DNA of 64,000 nucleotides from JANXYW01 sp031400455 (GCA_031400455.1 JANNPX010000010.1:1-64000), one strand, 5' to 3'. Counted from the stretch's first letter, positions 17,244 through 26,182 are shown. Numbers and translations are program-made. The notes: a model not told the origin generated them from the letters alone.

Positions 17244-17710
17244 TGGGCCTCGACAGCATTGGATTGTGCAGCCAGGGCCACCCTGCGGGCAGCCTCGTAT
17301 TCGTCGAGCCTGACTACCTTTTGCGTGTCCAAGTAGACTTCGTATGACTTGATCTTGCCCCATACGATCTCGCCGAGGATTACGCCCTTGTTCTCGTAGA
17401 CCGTATGCCCGTCCGGGCCTATGACCCGGTCGGTGGCCTTCACGCAGACCGCAATGCTCCACGGAAGCCAGCCAGCAACGACGATTTCCTCTGGCGCGAG
17501 TTGCAGCCCCGTTTCGACGAAGCGCCGCAGCCACGCCTCTAACTCGCCTTTGCCGTGGATGTCCGCGGCCCATGAGCTCTGGCCGGGAAACACAAAGTGG
17601 ACATCATCCGCGTAGATTCTCAGGAGCGGCTTGATGTCACCCTCATTCAAGTGGCGCACAGATCGCCGGATCATCCAACCGACTATCCATCCGAACATCA
17701 CTGCCTCCAT
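17240..17710 (-). CDS. SnoaL/NTF2-like domain protein
   Basis: A 156-residue alpha+beta barrel protein: YADDVHFVFPGQSSWA and the charged AWLRRF helix are typical of SnoaL-like polyketide cyclase/ketosteroid isomerase relatives. An amphipathic N-terminal helix (VGWMIRRSVRHLNEGD) leads into the cone fold. Catalytic residues vary in this fold, so the reaction is unknown. It is divergent from a TetR regulator across an 85-base gap with a perfect inverted repeat and is probably its target. Confidence 0.7.
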   Translation of the reverse strand: MEAVMFGWIVGWMIRRSVRHLNEGDIKPLLRIYADDVHFVFPGQSSWAADIHGKGELEAWLRRFVETGLQLAPEEIVVAGWLPWSIAVCVKATDRVIGPDGHTVYENKGVILGEIVWGKIKSYEVYLDTQKVVRLDEYEAARRVALAAQSNAVEAQ

Positions 17711-17727
17711 TCGCTCTTCGTCGCTCT

Positions 17728-17751
17728 ACGCTAGATAGAACGCTCTAGCGT
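17728..17751. promoter_or_regulatory. probable TetR-family operator (8-bp perfect inverted repeat)
   Basis: ACGCTAGA (17728-17735) and TCTAGCGT (17744-17751) are exact reverse complements around an 8-base spacer, with an inner TAGA-ACGC-TCTA pair. It lies midway between the divergent NTF2-like and tetR genes and overlaps where the -35 box of a TATACT (17756-17761) promoter for tetR would fall. This fits binding of a TetR dimer that controls both directions. Confidence 0.7.
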
Positions 17752-17795
17752 ATCGTATACTGTGAGCATCTGAGCACGCAAGCCCGGAGGGAATC

Positions 17796-18383
17796 ATGGC
17801 TGCCGACACAAAGGAACGCATCCTAAGCGCGAGTGGGGAACTGTTCCGCCGCCAGGGTTACGAGGGCACGGGCCTGAAACAGATCGTCACCGCAGCGAAC
17901 GTGCCGTTCGGCTCGCTCTACCACTTCTTCCCGGGTGGCAAGGAACAGCTCGGTGCGCAGGCCATCCGTGTCTCCGGCGGTCAGTTCGCCCAGCTCGGGA
18001 ATGCAATTCTCGACGCCTCGCCTGACATCGTGAGTGGGGTGCGCGATCTCTTCACCGGCGCTGCCCGAACCATCGAGGCCTCCGGCTACGCGGATGCCTG
18101 CCCCATCGCGACCGTAGCCCTTGAAGTCTCAAGTAGCAGTGAACCGATGCGGCAGGCCGCAGCCGAGGTGTTTGAGGGCTGGTTCGCTGACCTCCAGCAG
18201 CGGTTTGTGGCTGCCGGCATCAGTCCTGACCGAGCACGAGAGCTGGCGGTCGCAACACTGTCCCTGCTCGAGGGAGCCTTCATTTTCAGCCGGGCGACTC
18301 GTAGTGCGCAGCCTGTCGAGATCGCCGGGGCGGGGGCCGTCCAGATGATTGAACTGGAGTTGGGTCGGTTATCCGAGCGCTAG
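17796..18383 (+). CDS. TetR family transcriptional regulator
   Basis: A 195-residue repressor. The N-terminal helix-turn-helix spans residues 6-50 (TKERILSASGELF... with GLKQIV and PFGSLYHFFPGGKE), typical of the LmrA/YxaF-like branch. The C-terminal ligand domain has the conserved CPIATVALE stretch near residue 100. A Shine-Dalgarno (GGAGG) precedes the ATG. It should repress itself and the divergent NTF2-like/membrane pair through the inverted repeat at 17728-17751. Confidence 0.88.
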   Translation: MAADTKERILSASGELFRRQGYEGTGLKQIVTAANVPFGSLYHFFPGGKEQLGAQAIRVSGGQFAQLGNAILDASPDIVSGVRDLFTGAARTIEASGYADACPIATVALEVSSSSEPMRQAAAEVFEGWFADLQQRFVAAGISPDRARELAVATLSLLEGAFIFSRATRSAQPVEIAGAGAVQMIELELGRLSER

Positions 18384-18714
18384 AAGGCCGATACGATCTT
18401 CAATATTCGGAGCGGGCGCAGTTACCGGCGCTCGCTGATGGCCTGCGGTGCGTGGGATGTGCGGCGGCTTGAATGATCGATCACACGACATCGGAGCGAT
18501 CGATAGCTTCGGTTGGATGTCTCGCAGCCACGTTCGTATCATCCGGTCGTCAGCTGTCGTGCGGGCATGAGCACCGGATTAGTTGGTGTTGCGCGCAGGG
18601 CTCGGCCTTCCTCAGATTCAGACGTTGTCTGACAGACCCCAACATGGCCGAGCGCACTGTTAATCCGATGGTCGCACCATGGCGACACAACCCGTGACAC
18701 TTGGTCCGAAATCT
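18384..18714. other. gene-free stretch with degenerate tRNA-like patch
   Basis: No credible reading frame is seen on either strand. At 18644-18670 the bases GAGC-GCACTGTTAATCCGATGG recall a tRNA anticodon arm (loop CTGTTAA, Asn-like) and share AATCCGATGG with the tRNA-Arg fragment at 16608. No T-arm follows and the stem is mismatched, so it is a remnant at best. The stretch ends at the first 157-bp repeat. Confidence 0.4.
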
Positions 18715-18871
18715 GCAAATCATTTGCAAATCAACTTAGCGTGACGGGCTGGTACTGGTTGGTACAGACCGGTACAACGAACCAACACGCAGGTACGAAA
18801 CGGGCCGCCCCGGTAGTGGTTGGGACGGCCCGCGGGCGAGACAAGATCTGGTGGTAGGGCTGCTTGGTACC
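18715..18871. repeat. 157-bp direct repeat, copy A
   Basis: The repeat begins with the GCAAAT-C-ATTTGC palindrome. It continues with several TTGGTAC words, a hairpin made by GGGCCGCCCC and GGGACGGCCC, the core GACAAGATCTGGTGGTAGG (18840-18858), and ends in TTGGTACC. The core is identical over 19 bases to the end of cysM. Copy B at 20427 has the same order of blocks, and the two copies enclose the FAD oxidoreductase gene. Confidence 0.85.
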
Positions 18872-18992
18872 TTGGTACTGAACGATGCGCGGCGGACCGG
18901 TACGATGCGGAACCCATCGGCTTCAACGACGAAGGACCGCCGACACGCCGACATCTCAGTTCACAACTTGCATATCGAGGAGATGAGACCAG

Positions 18993-20375
18993 ATGATCGA
19001 GGCCGACTACGCGGTGATCGGCGCCGGCGCGATGGGGCTGGCGTTCGCCGACACGCTGCTCACGGAGACCGACGCCACCGTCGCGATCATCGACCGCTAC
19101 GGGCGCCCCGGCGGCCATTGGACCCGCGCCTACCCCTTCGTCCGGCTGCACCAGCCGTCCGCGTTCTACGGCGTGAACTCCCGCACCCTCGGCAGCGATC
19201 TCAAAGACACGATTGGCGGCAACGCGGGCCTCTTCGAACTGGCTTCGGGCGCGGAGGTCCTCGCCTACTTCGACCAGGTGATGAACCAGCAGTTTCTCCC
19301 CTCGGGCCGCGTCCGCTACCTGCCGATGTGCGAATACGCCGAGGGTGGCGCCGTCGTCTCGCTGGCTTCCGGCGAACGGCAGGAGATCGCCGCGAAGAGG
19401 ATCGTTGATGCCACCTACATGCACGTGATGGTTCCCTCGATGCGGCGACCTCCCTACGACGTCGCAGGCAAGGCGCGCTGCGTGCCGCCGAACGCCCTCA
19501 CGACGGTCGACCACGCTGCCGCGGCGTACGTGATCGTTGGCGCCGGCAAGACCGGCATCGATGCCTGCCTCTGGCTGCTCGCAATGGGGGTCGACGCCGA
19601 CAAGATCACCTGGATCATGCCCCGCGACTCCTGGTACCTCGACCGCACCAACCTCCAGCCTGGCCCCGACTTCTTCAACACCACCGCCGGCGGCTTCGCC
19701 CTGCAGATGGAAGCGTCCGCCCTCGCGACGTCGATCGACGACCTCTTCGACCGCCTGGAGCGGACCGGCCAGCTGCTCCGGTTCGATCCCTCCGTGCGTC
19801 CGACCCTCTACCACTGCGCGACGGTCACGCGCGCCGAGCTCGATGAGCTGCGCCGCATCAGGCACGTTGTCCGGATGGGACGCGTCCGCTCGCTCGGTGA
19901 GAACGAGATCGTTCTCGAACACGGCACGATCCCGACGTCCCCGGACGCGCTTCACGTCGACTGCTCGGCCAACGGCGTAGAACGACGCCCGGCCGTCCCG
20001 GTGTTCGCTGGCGATCGTATCACCCTCCAGCCCGTGCGCACCTGCCAGCAGGTGTTCAGCGCCGCCTTCATCGCGCATGTGGAGTCCGCCGTCACGGACG
20101 AGGCGAGGAAGAACGAACTCTGCACGCCCATTCCCCACCCGGACACACCCATCGACTGGCTGCGCACGACGCTCGCCCACGCGCTCAACAGCGCGCGCTT
20201 TGCGGCCGACCCCGGCCTCACCGCCTGGATTAACAGCGCGCGTCTCAGCATCAAGACGGCGCCTGCTGCGGCGCCCACCCCGGAGCAGGTCGAGATCGTG
20301 CGGAAGATCGGCACCCACCAAGCCAATGCAGTCACGAACCTCCAGCGCCTCCTTGCCGAGGTGGACGGCGGATGA
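18993..20375 (+). CDS. FAD/NAD(P)-binding oxidoreductase
   Basis: A 460-residue flavoprotein. The N-terminal Rossmann motif is VIGAGAMGLAFAD (residues 8-20), then GRPGGHW, a pattern common to FAD-dependent monooxygenase-like and pyridine-nucleotide-disulfide-type enzymes. A second nucleotide-binding glycine motif (VIVGAGKTGIDAC) near residue 183 would bind NAD(P)H. The substrate is unknown. The gene stands alone between two direct repeats, and its C-ending codon preference differs from the neighbouring repeats and modules, which supports its being a cargo gene. Confidence 0.8.
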   Translation: MIEADYAVIGAGAMGLAFADTLLTETDATVAIIDRYGRPGGHWTRAYPFVRLHQPSAFYGVNSRTLGSDLKDTIGGNAGLFELASGAEVLAYFDQVMNQQFLPSGRVRYLPMCEYAEGGAVVSLASGERQEIAAKRIVDATYMHVMVPSMRRPPYDVAGKARCVPPNALTTVDHAAAAYVIVGAGKTGIDACLWLLAMGVDADKITWIMPRDSWYLDRTNLQPGPDFFNTTAGGFALQMEASALATSIDDLFDRLERTGQLLRFDPSVRPTLYHCATVTRAELDELRRIRHVVRMGRVRSLGENEIVLEHGTIPTSPDALHVDCSANGVERRPAVPVFAGDRITLQPVRTCQQVFSAAFIAHVESAVTDEARKNELCTPIPHPDTPIDWLRTTLAHALNSARFAADPGLTAWINSARLSIKTAPAAAPTPEQVEIVRKIGTHQANAVTNLQRLLAEVDGG

Positions 20376-20426
20376 GCGACCGCACGGAATAAGGTGGCGA
20401 GAGCGGCGTGAACGGTGCCGAGTCCC

Positions 20427-20584
20427 GCAAATCGTTTGCAAATCAACTGCGGCGTGAAAGCTTGGTACGCTTGGGTACGGATTGGTACGAACGCTCAACG
20501 CACAGGTACAAAACGGGCCGCCCCGGCACTAATTGGGACGGCCCGTCGGCGAGACAAGATTTGGTGGTAGCGCTGGTTGGTACC
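20427..20584. repeat. 157-bp direct repeat, copy B
   Basis: Same block order as copy A: GCAAAT-C-GTTTGC head, TTGGTAC words, GGGCCGCCCC/GGGACGGCCC hairpin, core GACAAGATTTGGTGGTAG (20553-20570, one change from cysM), TTGGTACC end. It closes the FAD oxidoreductase module and opens the next one. Confidence 0.85.
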
Positions 20585-20660
20585 CGTCGCATCGAGGCCC
20601 GCCCTGTACGCGCAAGTAACAGAGATCGCTCAAGAAGCGAGTGGCGAGGCCACACTGACC

Positions 20661-21512
20661 ATGACGGACGACGAAAGCGACTTTACTGAACCAATCGCGG
20701 CACGACACGATGTCGTCATCCAACGCCTCTCAGAGGCAGCCCGTGCGGACGAGCGGGTGGTAGCCGCCTGGCTCCAGGGTAGCCGCGCTGACGGGTCCGC
20801 CGACGCCTTCTCGGACATTGACTATTACGTGGCGATTGAGGACGAGGCTTTCAACTCGTTCGATAAGCTTGATTTCATCGGTCGGGCAGCCGAGGTGCTC
20901 GTGCACGCGGAGTTGTTTGGGGGGTACGGCGTCGTTTGCCTGCTGGAGGGCCCAGTCAAGCTGGACTTCATCGCGGAGAGGGCGTCCGTCGCCCCGAACA
21001 TCCCGCGGCCTGCCGTGAAGCTGCTCGTTGACAAGGCAGCCGTCCAGTTGAAGATGGGGTGGGAGCCTCCACGCGAAGACGTCGCCCGCCAGGTGGATTC
21101 GATCATTCGGATCACCCTCCAGGGTGCGAGCTGGCCTGTGCGGTTGCTGCGGCGGGGCCAGTGGATGACGCAGGCGTTCTCGGAGCTGACGCTCATCCAC
21201 AGCGTCATCGTGCCCCTGATGCTCGTCCAGCAAGACGCGCGCGCGTTCCACCGCAATCCGATGACGCGCGAGCGTCTCCTCACCGACGAGCAGCGCGCGG
21301 CAGTCGACCTGCTCGCCCAGGAGGTACTGACCGCGCTCGCTGCTCGTTCGCCGCAGGCCAGTCTTCAGGCGCACCTGCGCATCAGCGAGGCAATCGGGCG
21401 CGCTGGGAGAGACGCCTGCGCCGCGTTTGATCTCGAGTTTCCCGAAGCTGCGGAACAAGAGGCGCGCCGCTTTCACGAACGCGAGTGGCCGGGATTGGAT
21501 CAGGGAGCGTAA
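20661..21512 (+). CDS. nucleotidyltransferase-domain protein (aminoglycoside adenylyltransferase-like)
   Basis: A 283-residue protein with a polymerase-beta type nucleotidyltransferase core. The GS...D-x-D motif is seen in LQGSRADGSADAFSDIDYY (residues about 38-56), followed by a third acidic position in KLDFI, and then an alpha-helical C-terminal half. This layout is found in AadK/lincosamide-type antibiotic adenylyltransferases and in uncharacterised relatives. An ABC exporter pair follows, so a resistance role is possible. The ATG at 20661 is preferred; frames from 20577 begin inside the repeat. Confidence 0.7.
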   Translation: MTDDESDFTEPIAARHDVVIQRLSEAARADERVVAAWLQGSRADGSADAFSDIDYYVAIEDEAFNSFDKLDFIGRAAEVLVHAELFGGYGVVCLLEGPVKLDFIAERASVAPNIPRPAVKLLVDKAAVQLKMGWEPPREDVARQVDSIIRITLQGASWPVRLLRRGQWMTQAFSELTLIHSVIVPLMLVQQDARAFHRNPMTRERLLTDEQRAAVDLLAQEVLTALAARSPQASLQAHLRISEAIGRAGRDACAAFDLEFPEAAEQEARRFHEREWPGLDQGA

Positions 21513-21561
21513 TGCCATCCTTCGAAGGCGGATATGAATTGATGCGCGTCGGGGATGGCGC

Positions 21562-23292
21562 GTGATCCAACTCCTGCGGACCTATCTGAGGACATACCGT
21601 TACTGGCTCCTTGGCGTCCTCGTTCTGCAGGCCGTCCAGGCCGTCGCGTCACTCATGCTGCCGTCGCTCAATGCGGACATCATTGACAAGGGCGTGTTGC
21701 GTGGCGACACCGCCTACATCTGGTCGATCGGCGCGATGATGCTGATGGTCAGTGCGGTACAGGTGGTCTTCTCCATTGGCGCCGTCTACTGCGCATCCAG
21801 AGCGGCCATGGGTTTCGGGCGCGACGTGCGGGCTGCGCTCTTCCAGCGAGTGGTGGCGTTCTCGGCCAAAGAGGTGAACCTCTTCGGCGCTCCGTCACTC
21901 ATCACTCGCATCACGAACGACGTGCAACAGGTGCAGATGCTCGTCCTCATGACGTGCACCATGGTCGTAGCCGCGCCGATGATCGTCGTCTTCGGGATGT
22001 TCATGGCGATGCGGCAAGACAGCGGACTGTCGTGGCTGCTGGCCGTGAGCTTGCCGCTGCTCGTCATCTTCCTGGGCATCATCGTGTCGCGCATGGTTCC
22101 GCAGTTCCGGCTCATGCAGGAGCGCCTGGACAACATCAGCGGCGTGCTCCGCGGGCAAATTGTGGGCATGCGAGTCGTGCGGGCGTTCGTGCGCGAGCCA
22201 GTCGAGGCGGAGCGGTTCCACGCGGTTAACCAGGACTTGACGGACACCTCGCTCAAAGCCGGGCGTCTGATGGCGCTGATGTTTCCGACGATGATGTTCG
22301 CGATGAATGCATCGAGCATCGCCGTCATCTGGTTCGGTGGGCGCCGTATTGATAGCGGGGAGATGTCCCTCGGCTCCCTCGTCGCGTTCATCACGTATCT
22401 CGCGCTGATCATGTCGGCCGTGATGATGGCGACGATGGTGGCGACCATGGCGCCGCGAGCCGCTGTCTCGGCTGAGCGGATCCAGGAGGTGCTCGACACG
22501 TTCAGTTCGGTCACGCCTCCCAGCGTTCCCGTCACCGAGGTTGCCGAGCGCGGCCGCCTCGAACTGCGCGACGTGGGATTCCGCTATCCCGGCGCCGAGC
22601 ACGCTGTCCTCCAGCACATCTCGTTTACTTCGCTGCCCGGTCAAACGACGGCCATCATCGGGAGCACAGGATCGGGCAAGACCAGCTTGATCAACCTGGC
22701 CGCGCGCCTCTTCGACGTCACGTCGGGCACCGTGCTTTTCGACGGCATCGATGTCCGCGAACTCGATCCGGAGATCCTGTCGCAGCGCATCGGTATCGTT
22801 CCCCAGAAGCCGTACCTGTTCTCCGGCACCGTTGCTAGCAACCTGCGCTACGGTAAGCCGGACGCCACCGATGACGAGTTGTGGAGCGCACTGACCATCG
22901 CTCAGGCGGCAGAGTTCGTAAGGGCGATGCCGGGAGGGCTCGATGCGGAGATTTCGCAGGGAGGCGTAAACGTGTCGGGAGGCCAGCGCCAACGCCTCGC
23001 GATGGCACGAGCATTGGTCCGCAAACCGGAGATCTATCTCTTCGACGACTCGTTCTCGGCACTTGACCTGGCCACCGACGCACGATTGCGCGCCGCGCTC
23101 GTTCCGTATGCCAGCGACGCGACGGTGATTGTCGTGGCGCAGCGCTTTTCTACGATCATGTCGGCGGACCAGATCCTCGTGCTCGAAGACGGCGAGTCGG
23201 TGGGTCTGGGAACGCACGAACAACTGCTCAAGACGTGTCCGACGTACGCTGAGATCGTGGAGTCGCAGATCGGACAGGCGGTGCCGGCATGA
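21562..23292 (+). CDS. ABC exporter half-transporter (degenerate catalytic site subunit)
   Basis: A 576-residue TMD-NBD protein with six TM helices in residues 15-310. The Walker A sequence is GSTGSGKT near residue 371, the signature VSGGQRQRLAMA near 472, and Walker B FDDSFSALD. The residue after the Walker B Asp is Asp rather than Glu, the mark of the non-canonical site in heterodimeric exporters such as BmrCD/TM287-288. It overlaps the next ABC gene by ATGA, giving a 1:1 pair. Likely a drug or peptide exporter. Confidence 0.88.
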   Translation: MIQLLRTYLRTYRYWLLGVLVLQAVQAVASLMLPSLNADIIDKGVLRGDTAYIWSIGAMMLMVSAVQVVFSIGAVYCASRAAMGFGRDVRAALFQRVVAFSAKEVNLFGAPSLITRITNDVQQVQMLVLMTCTMVVAAPMIVVFGMFMAMRQDSGLSWLLAVSLPLLVIFLGIIVSRMVPQFRLMQERLDNISGVLRGQIVGMRVVRAFVREPVEAERFHAVNQDLTDTSLKAGRLMALMFPTMMFAMNASSIAVIWFGGRRIDSGEMSLGSLVAFITYLALIMSAVMMATMVATMAPRAAVSAERIQEVLDTFSSVTPPSVPVTEVAERGRLELRDVGFRYPGAEHAVLQHISFTSLPGQTTAIIGSTGSGKTSLINLAARLFDVTSGTVLFDGIDVRELDPEILSQRIGIVPQKPYLFSGTVASNLRYGKPDATDDELWSALTIAQAAEFVRAMPGGLDAEISQGGVNVSGGQRQRLAMARALVRKPEIYLFDDSFSALDLATDARLRAALVPYASDATVIVVAQRFSTIMSADQILVLEDGESVGLGTHEQLLKTCPTYAEIVESQIGQAVPA

Positions 23293-25151
23293 ACGCTCCC
23301 TCCAGGAATGGCTCCGGCGCGAAGCCACCAGTCGGCGACCGGAGCGCGCGTTTCAGCTCGTTCGGCATGCCGGCGGAGAAATCCAAGGACTTCGGCAACA
23401 CGACGCGCCGCCTGATCCGGCGCCTCCAGCGCGAGCGATGGGCGGTCATTGCCGCGATTGTCATGACGGTCGTCAGCGTCTCCATGTCCGTGTTGTTGCC
23501 CAAGGTGTTGGGGAGCGCCACTGATGTCATCGTGCAGTCTGTGTTCAAGGGCACCGCGCTCGACTTCGATCACCTGGGCCGCATACTCGGTCTCGCCTGC
23601 GCGTTGATCGCGGGTGCATGGGCGTTGCAATACGGCATGTCGTTCATCCTCGCCGGCGTGGTGCAGCGAACGATGTACCGACTGCGTGCGGATGTCGAGG
23701 ACAAGCTCAACCGGTTGCCCCTCAGCTACGTCGACCGGACGCCGCGTGGCGATCTGCTTAGCCGCGTCACCAACGACATCGACAACATCGCGCAGAGCCT
23801 GCAGCAGACGTTGTCCCAGATGCTGACGCAGGTGCTGATGCTGATCGGGACCGTTGCCCTGATGATCTGGATCTCCTGGCTGCTCTCGCTCGTGGCCGTC
23901 GTGACGATCCCGCTATCGATGATCATGATGAGCCAGATAGCGAAGCGCTCCCGGACGCAGTTCACGGAGCAGTGGATGCACACGGGCAATCTCAATGCCC
24001 AGGTAGAAGAGACATTTACAGGTCACGCCATCGTCAAAGGTTTCGGCCGACAACGGGATGTCGAGGAATCCTTCCGGGAAACCAACGACCACCTGTACGA
24101 CGCCAGCTTTGGGGCTCAGTTCATCTCCGGCGTGATCCAGCCTGGGACGATGTTCGTCGGCAACCTCAATTTCATCGCCATCGCTGTGCTCGGCGGAATC
24201 CGCGTCGCGAACGGTGCGATGACCATTGGCGATATCCAGGCGTTCCTGCAGTATTCGCGCAGCTTCTCGCAGCCGCTCTCGTGGATTGCGTCGATGGTCA
24301 ACATGTTCCAGTCCGGCATCGCCTCCGCCGAGCGCGTGTTCGAGTTTCTCGACGCGGATGAGCAATCTCCGGAGATATCCGGCTACGAGGCAACGGGCGA
24401 TCGTCGCGGCCTCGTCGAGTTCTCGCACGTTTCGTTTTCGTACGACCCAGACCGGCCGCTGATCATGGATCTCTCCATGGTTGCAGAGCCGGGGCGCACG
24501 GTCGCGATCGTTGGACCGACGGGCGCCGGTAAGACGACGCTGGTGAACCTGCTGATGCGCTTCTATGAGCTGGACAAAGGAACGATTACGATCGACGGTC
24601 GCGACATCGCACAGATGCCTCGAAATGAGCTTAGGTCGCAGATCGGGATGGTCCTGCAGGACACGTGGCTCTTCGGCGGCACGATCCGCGAGAACATCGC
24701 GTATGGCAACCTCGACGCGACCGAGGATCAGATCGTAGAGGCGGCGCGAGCGACGTACGTCGACCGCTTTGTGCACTCGCTACCGGAGGGCTACGACACC
24801 AAGATCGACGACGAGGGCAGCTCCGTGAGCGCCGGCGAGCGTCAGCTGATCACGATCGCGCGTGCCTTCCTGGCCGACCGGCCGATCCTCATCCTGGACG
24901 AGGCGACCAGCTCCGTCGACACGCGCACGGAAGTGCTGATCCAGCGCGCTATGGCGGCACTGCGGTCTCAGCGTACGAGCTTCGTGATCGCGCACCGGCT
25001 CTCAACGATCCGCGACGCCGACATCATCCTGGTGATGGACGGCGGCCAGATCGTTGAGCAGGGCAACCATGTTGACCTTCTTGCCCGTGGAGGTGCGTAC
25101 GCGAACCTGTACAACGCACAGTTCGCGGGCGCGGTGGAAGAGGTCGCGTAG
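23289..25151 (+). CDS. ABC exporter half-transporter (catalytic subunit)
   Basis: A 620-residue TMD-NBD protein with a 60-residue cytoplasmic N-terminal extension, six TM helices, Walker A GPTGAGKTT near residue 415, signature VSAGERQLITIA and Walker B ILDEATSSVD with the catalytic Glu intact. The signature is altered (SAGE instead of SGGQ), so one ATP site of the pair is degenerate, as in other heterodimeric exporters. It is coupled to the preceding half-transporter. Confidence 0.9.
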   Translation: MNAPSRNGSGAKPPVGDRSARFSSFGMPAEKSKDFGNTTRRLIRRLQRERWAVIAAIVMTVVSVSMSVLLPKVLGSATDVIVQSVFKGTALDFDHLGRILGLACALIAGAWALQYGMSFILAGVVQRTMYRLRADVEDKLNRLPLSYVDRTPRGDLLSRVTNDIDNIAQSLQQTLSQMLTQVLMLIGTVALMIWISWLLSLVAVVTIPLSMIMMSQIAKRSRTQFTEQWMHTGNLNAQVEETFTGHAIVKGFGRQRDVEESFRETNDHLYDASFGAQFISGVIQPGTMFVGNLNFIAIAVLGGIRVANGAMTIGDIQAFLQYSRSFSQPLSWIASMVNMFQSGIASAERVFEFLDADEQSPEISGYEATGDRRGLVEFSHVSFSYDPDRPLIMDLSMVAEPGRTVAIVGPTGAGKTTLVNLLMRFYELDKGTITIDGRDIAQMPRNELRSQIGMVLQDTWLFGGTIRENIAYGNLDATEDQIVEAARATYVDRFVHSLPEGYDTKIDDEGSSVSAGERQLITIARAFLADRPILILDEATSSVDTRTEVLIQRAMAALRSQRTSFVIAHRLSTIRDADIILVMDGGQIVEQGNHVDLLARGGAYANLYNAQFAGAVEEVA

Positions 25152-25166
25152 GCGGGCGCGGAGGCT

Positions 25167-25188
25167 GAGATAGGATCTGGTGTTAGGG
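25167..25188. repeat. degenerate copy of the cysM-end core
   Basis: GAGATAGGATCTGGTGTTAGGG differs by three bases from GAGACAAGATCTGGTGGTAGGG of repeat A. It lies 15 bases behind the ABC exporter stop and before the methyltransferase, at a module boundary. The rest of the 157-bp repeat is missing here. Confidence 0.6.
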
Positions 25189-25231
25189 CGCGGAAGAGTT
25201 ATCCTCGTGTTCGAAACGCAGGAGATTCGTC

Positions 25232-26047
25232 ATGACGGAACCCGATCAGTACGTTCTCGGCTACAGGCGAGCGGAACAAGAGAGGCTGCAGCGGCAGGCG
25301 CAGGAGCTCGCCCCTGAGTCGAGCTGGCTCTTCGATCAGCTTGGTGATCTCCACGGTAAGCGCGTCGTTGAGATCGGCTGCGGCCCGCACGGTTGTCTCG
25401 AGCTGCTCTCCGATCGCGTTGGGTCCTTGGGAAGCGTCGTGGGCGTCGAGAGGAGCCAGGACGCCGTCGACCTCGCCGCGAAGATGATCGATGAACGCGG
25501 CTTGAAGAATGTGGAGGTGCTGTGCAGAGACGCGCGATCCACGGAACTGCCGCGTGACTCGTTCGACCTCGCGACGTCGCGCCTCGTGTTAGTCAACGTT
25601 CCGGAGCCTCTCGAGATCGTTGCTGAGGCCGTCGCGCTGGCCAAGCCGGGAGGATGGGTCGCCTTTCACGAGGCGGACTGGTTCGCCAGCATCTGTGATC
25701 CTCCATCAGCCGCGTGGACGGCCTTCGTCAACCTGTTCGTCGCGTACTCGGAGAAGAATGGCATCGATCCGTTCATCGGCCGCAAGCTGCGGCGTCTGCT
25801 TCGCGGGGCCGGGCTTGGGGATATTCACCTCAATCCGCTTGTTCACGTCTACCCGCCGGGTCACGGTCGCCGTTACATCCTCTGCGAGTTCGCGGAGAAC
25901 CTGAGCGAACGATTGCTGACAGAGAAGCTGATCGGAGAGCGTGAACTCGCCGATTTGAAAACTGCTCTCCGGCTTCACCACGACGATCCTGATACTCTCG
26001 TCGTATCGGCTCTGTTTTTTCAGGCATGGGGCCGCAAGCCGGAGTAG
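25232..26047 (+). CDS. class I SAM-dependent methyltransferase
   Basis: A 271-residue methyltransferase. Motif I is VVEIGCGPHGCLELL near residues 45-59, motif II ends in GVERSQ, and RDARSTELP precedes the motif III/IV region FDLATSRLVLVNV. The C-terminal part carries inserted helices used for substrate recognition. AGGAGA precedes the ATG. It is a single-gene module between two copies of the cysM-end core. Confidence 0.85.
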   Translation: MTEPDQYVLGYRRAEQERLQRQAQELAPESSWLFDQLGDLHGKRVVEIGCGPHGCLELLSDRVGSLGSVVGVERSQDAVDLAAKMIDERGLKNVEVLCRDARSTELPRDSFDLATSRLVLVNVPEPLEIVAEAVALAKPGGWVAFHEADWFASICDPPSAAWTAFVNLFVAYSEKNGIDPFIGRKLRRLLRGAGLGDIHLNPLVHVYPPGHGRRYILCEFAENLSERLLTEKLIGERELADLKTALRLHHDDPDTLVVSALFFQAWGRKPE

Positions 26048-26071
26048 CGTACGGCCCCGCCACAAAGCGTG

Positions 26072-26131
26072 TATGGGACGACAGACGACGAAGATCTGCC
26101 GAGTGACATCGAAGACAAGATTCGCGGGTAG
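26072..26131 (+). pseudogene. degenerate cysM 3'-end remnant
   Basis: Read in frame from 26072 this gives YGTTDDEDLPSDIEDKIRG and stop. It aligns with the last residues of the cysM product (WTTNYEDLPSDIEDKIWW). DNA similarity covers roughly 60 bases ending at the stop, then stops. No upstream part of a synthase gene is present. It is best read as the displaced original end of cysM, or of a relative, after insertion of the block between 16.4 and 26.1 kb. Confidence 0.75.
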
Positions 26132-26182
26132 GGCACCAGAGATAACGGAAGCAACGCGGCCAGCGCAGAACAGGAGCAAGCG

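Noticed and set aside
18715..18871. T-box riboswitch on the repeat's hairpin and GGTACC words
   Set aside because: The order of elements does not match a T-box, no amino-acid gene follows in the right place, and the same unit appears before an unrelated gene.
18720..20498. Long minus-strand open frame of 592 codons over the oxidoreductase
   Set aside because: It is Arg/Val/Asp-rich antisense of the FAD oxidoreductase gene, runs into both repeats and shows no domain; a high-GC shadow.
25152..25231. Terminator behind the ABC exporter
   Set aside because: No stem with adequate pairing was found; the stretch is better explained by the degenerate cysM-end core.
16421..26182. Integrase, transposase or insertion sequence inside the accessory block
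   Set aside because: I looked for tyrosine or serine recombinase and DDE motifs in all frames and found none. The block is called from repeats only.
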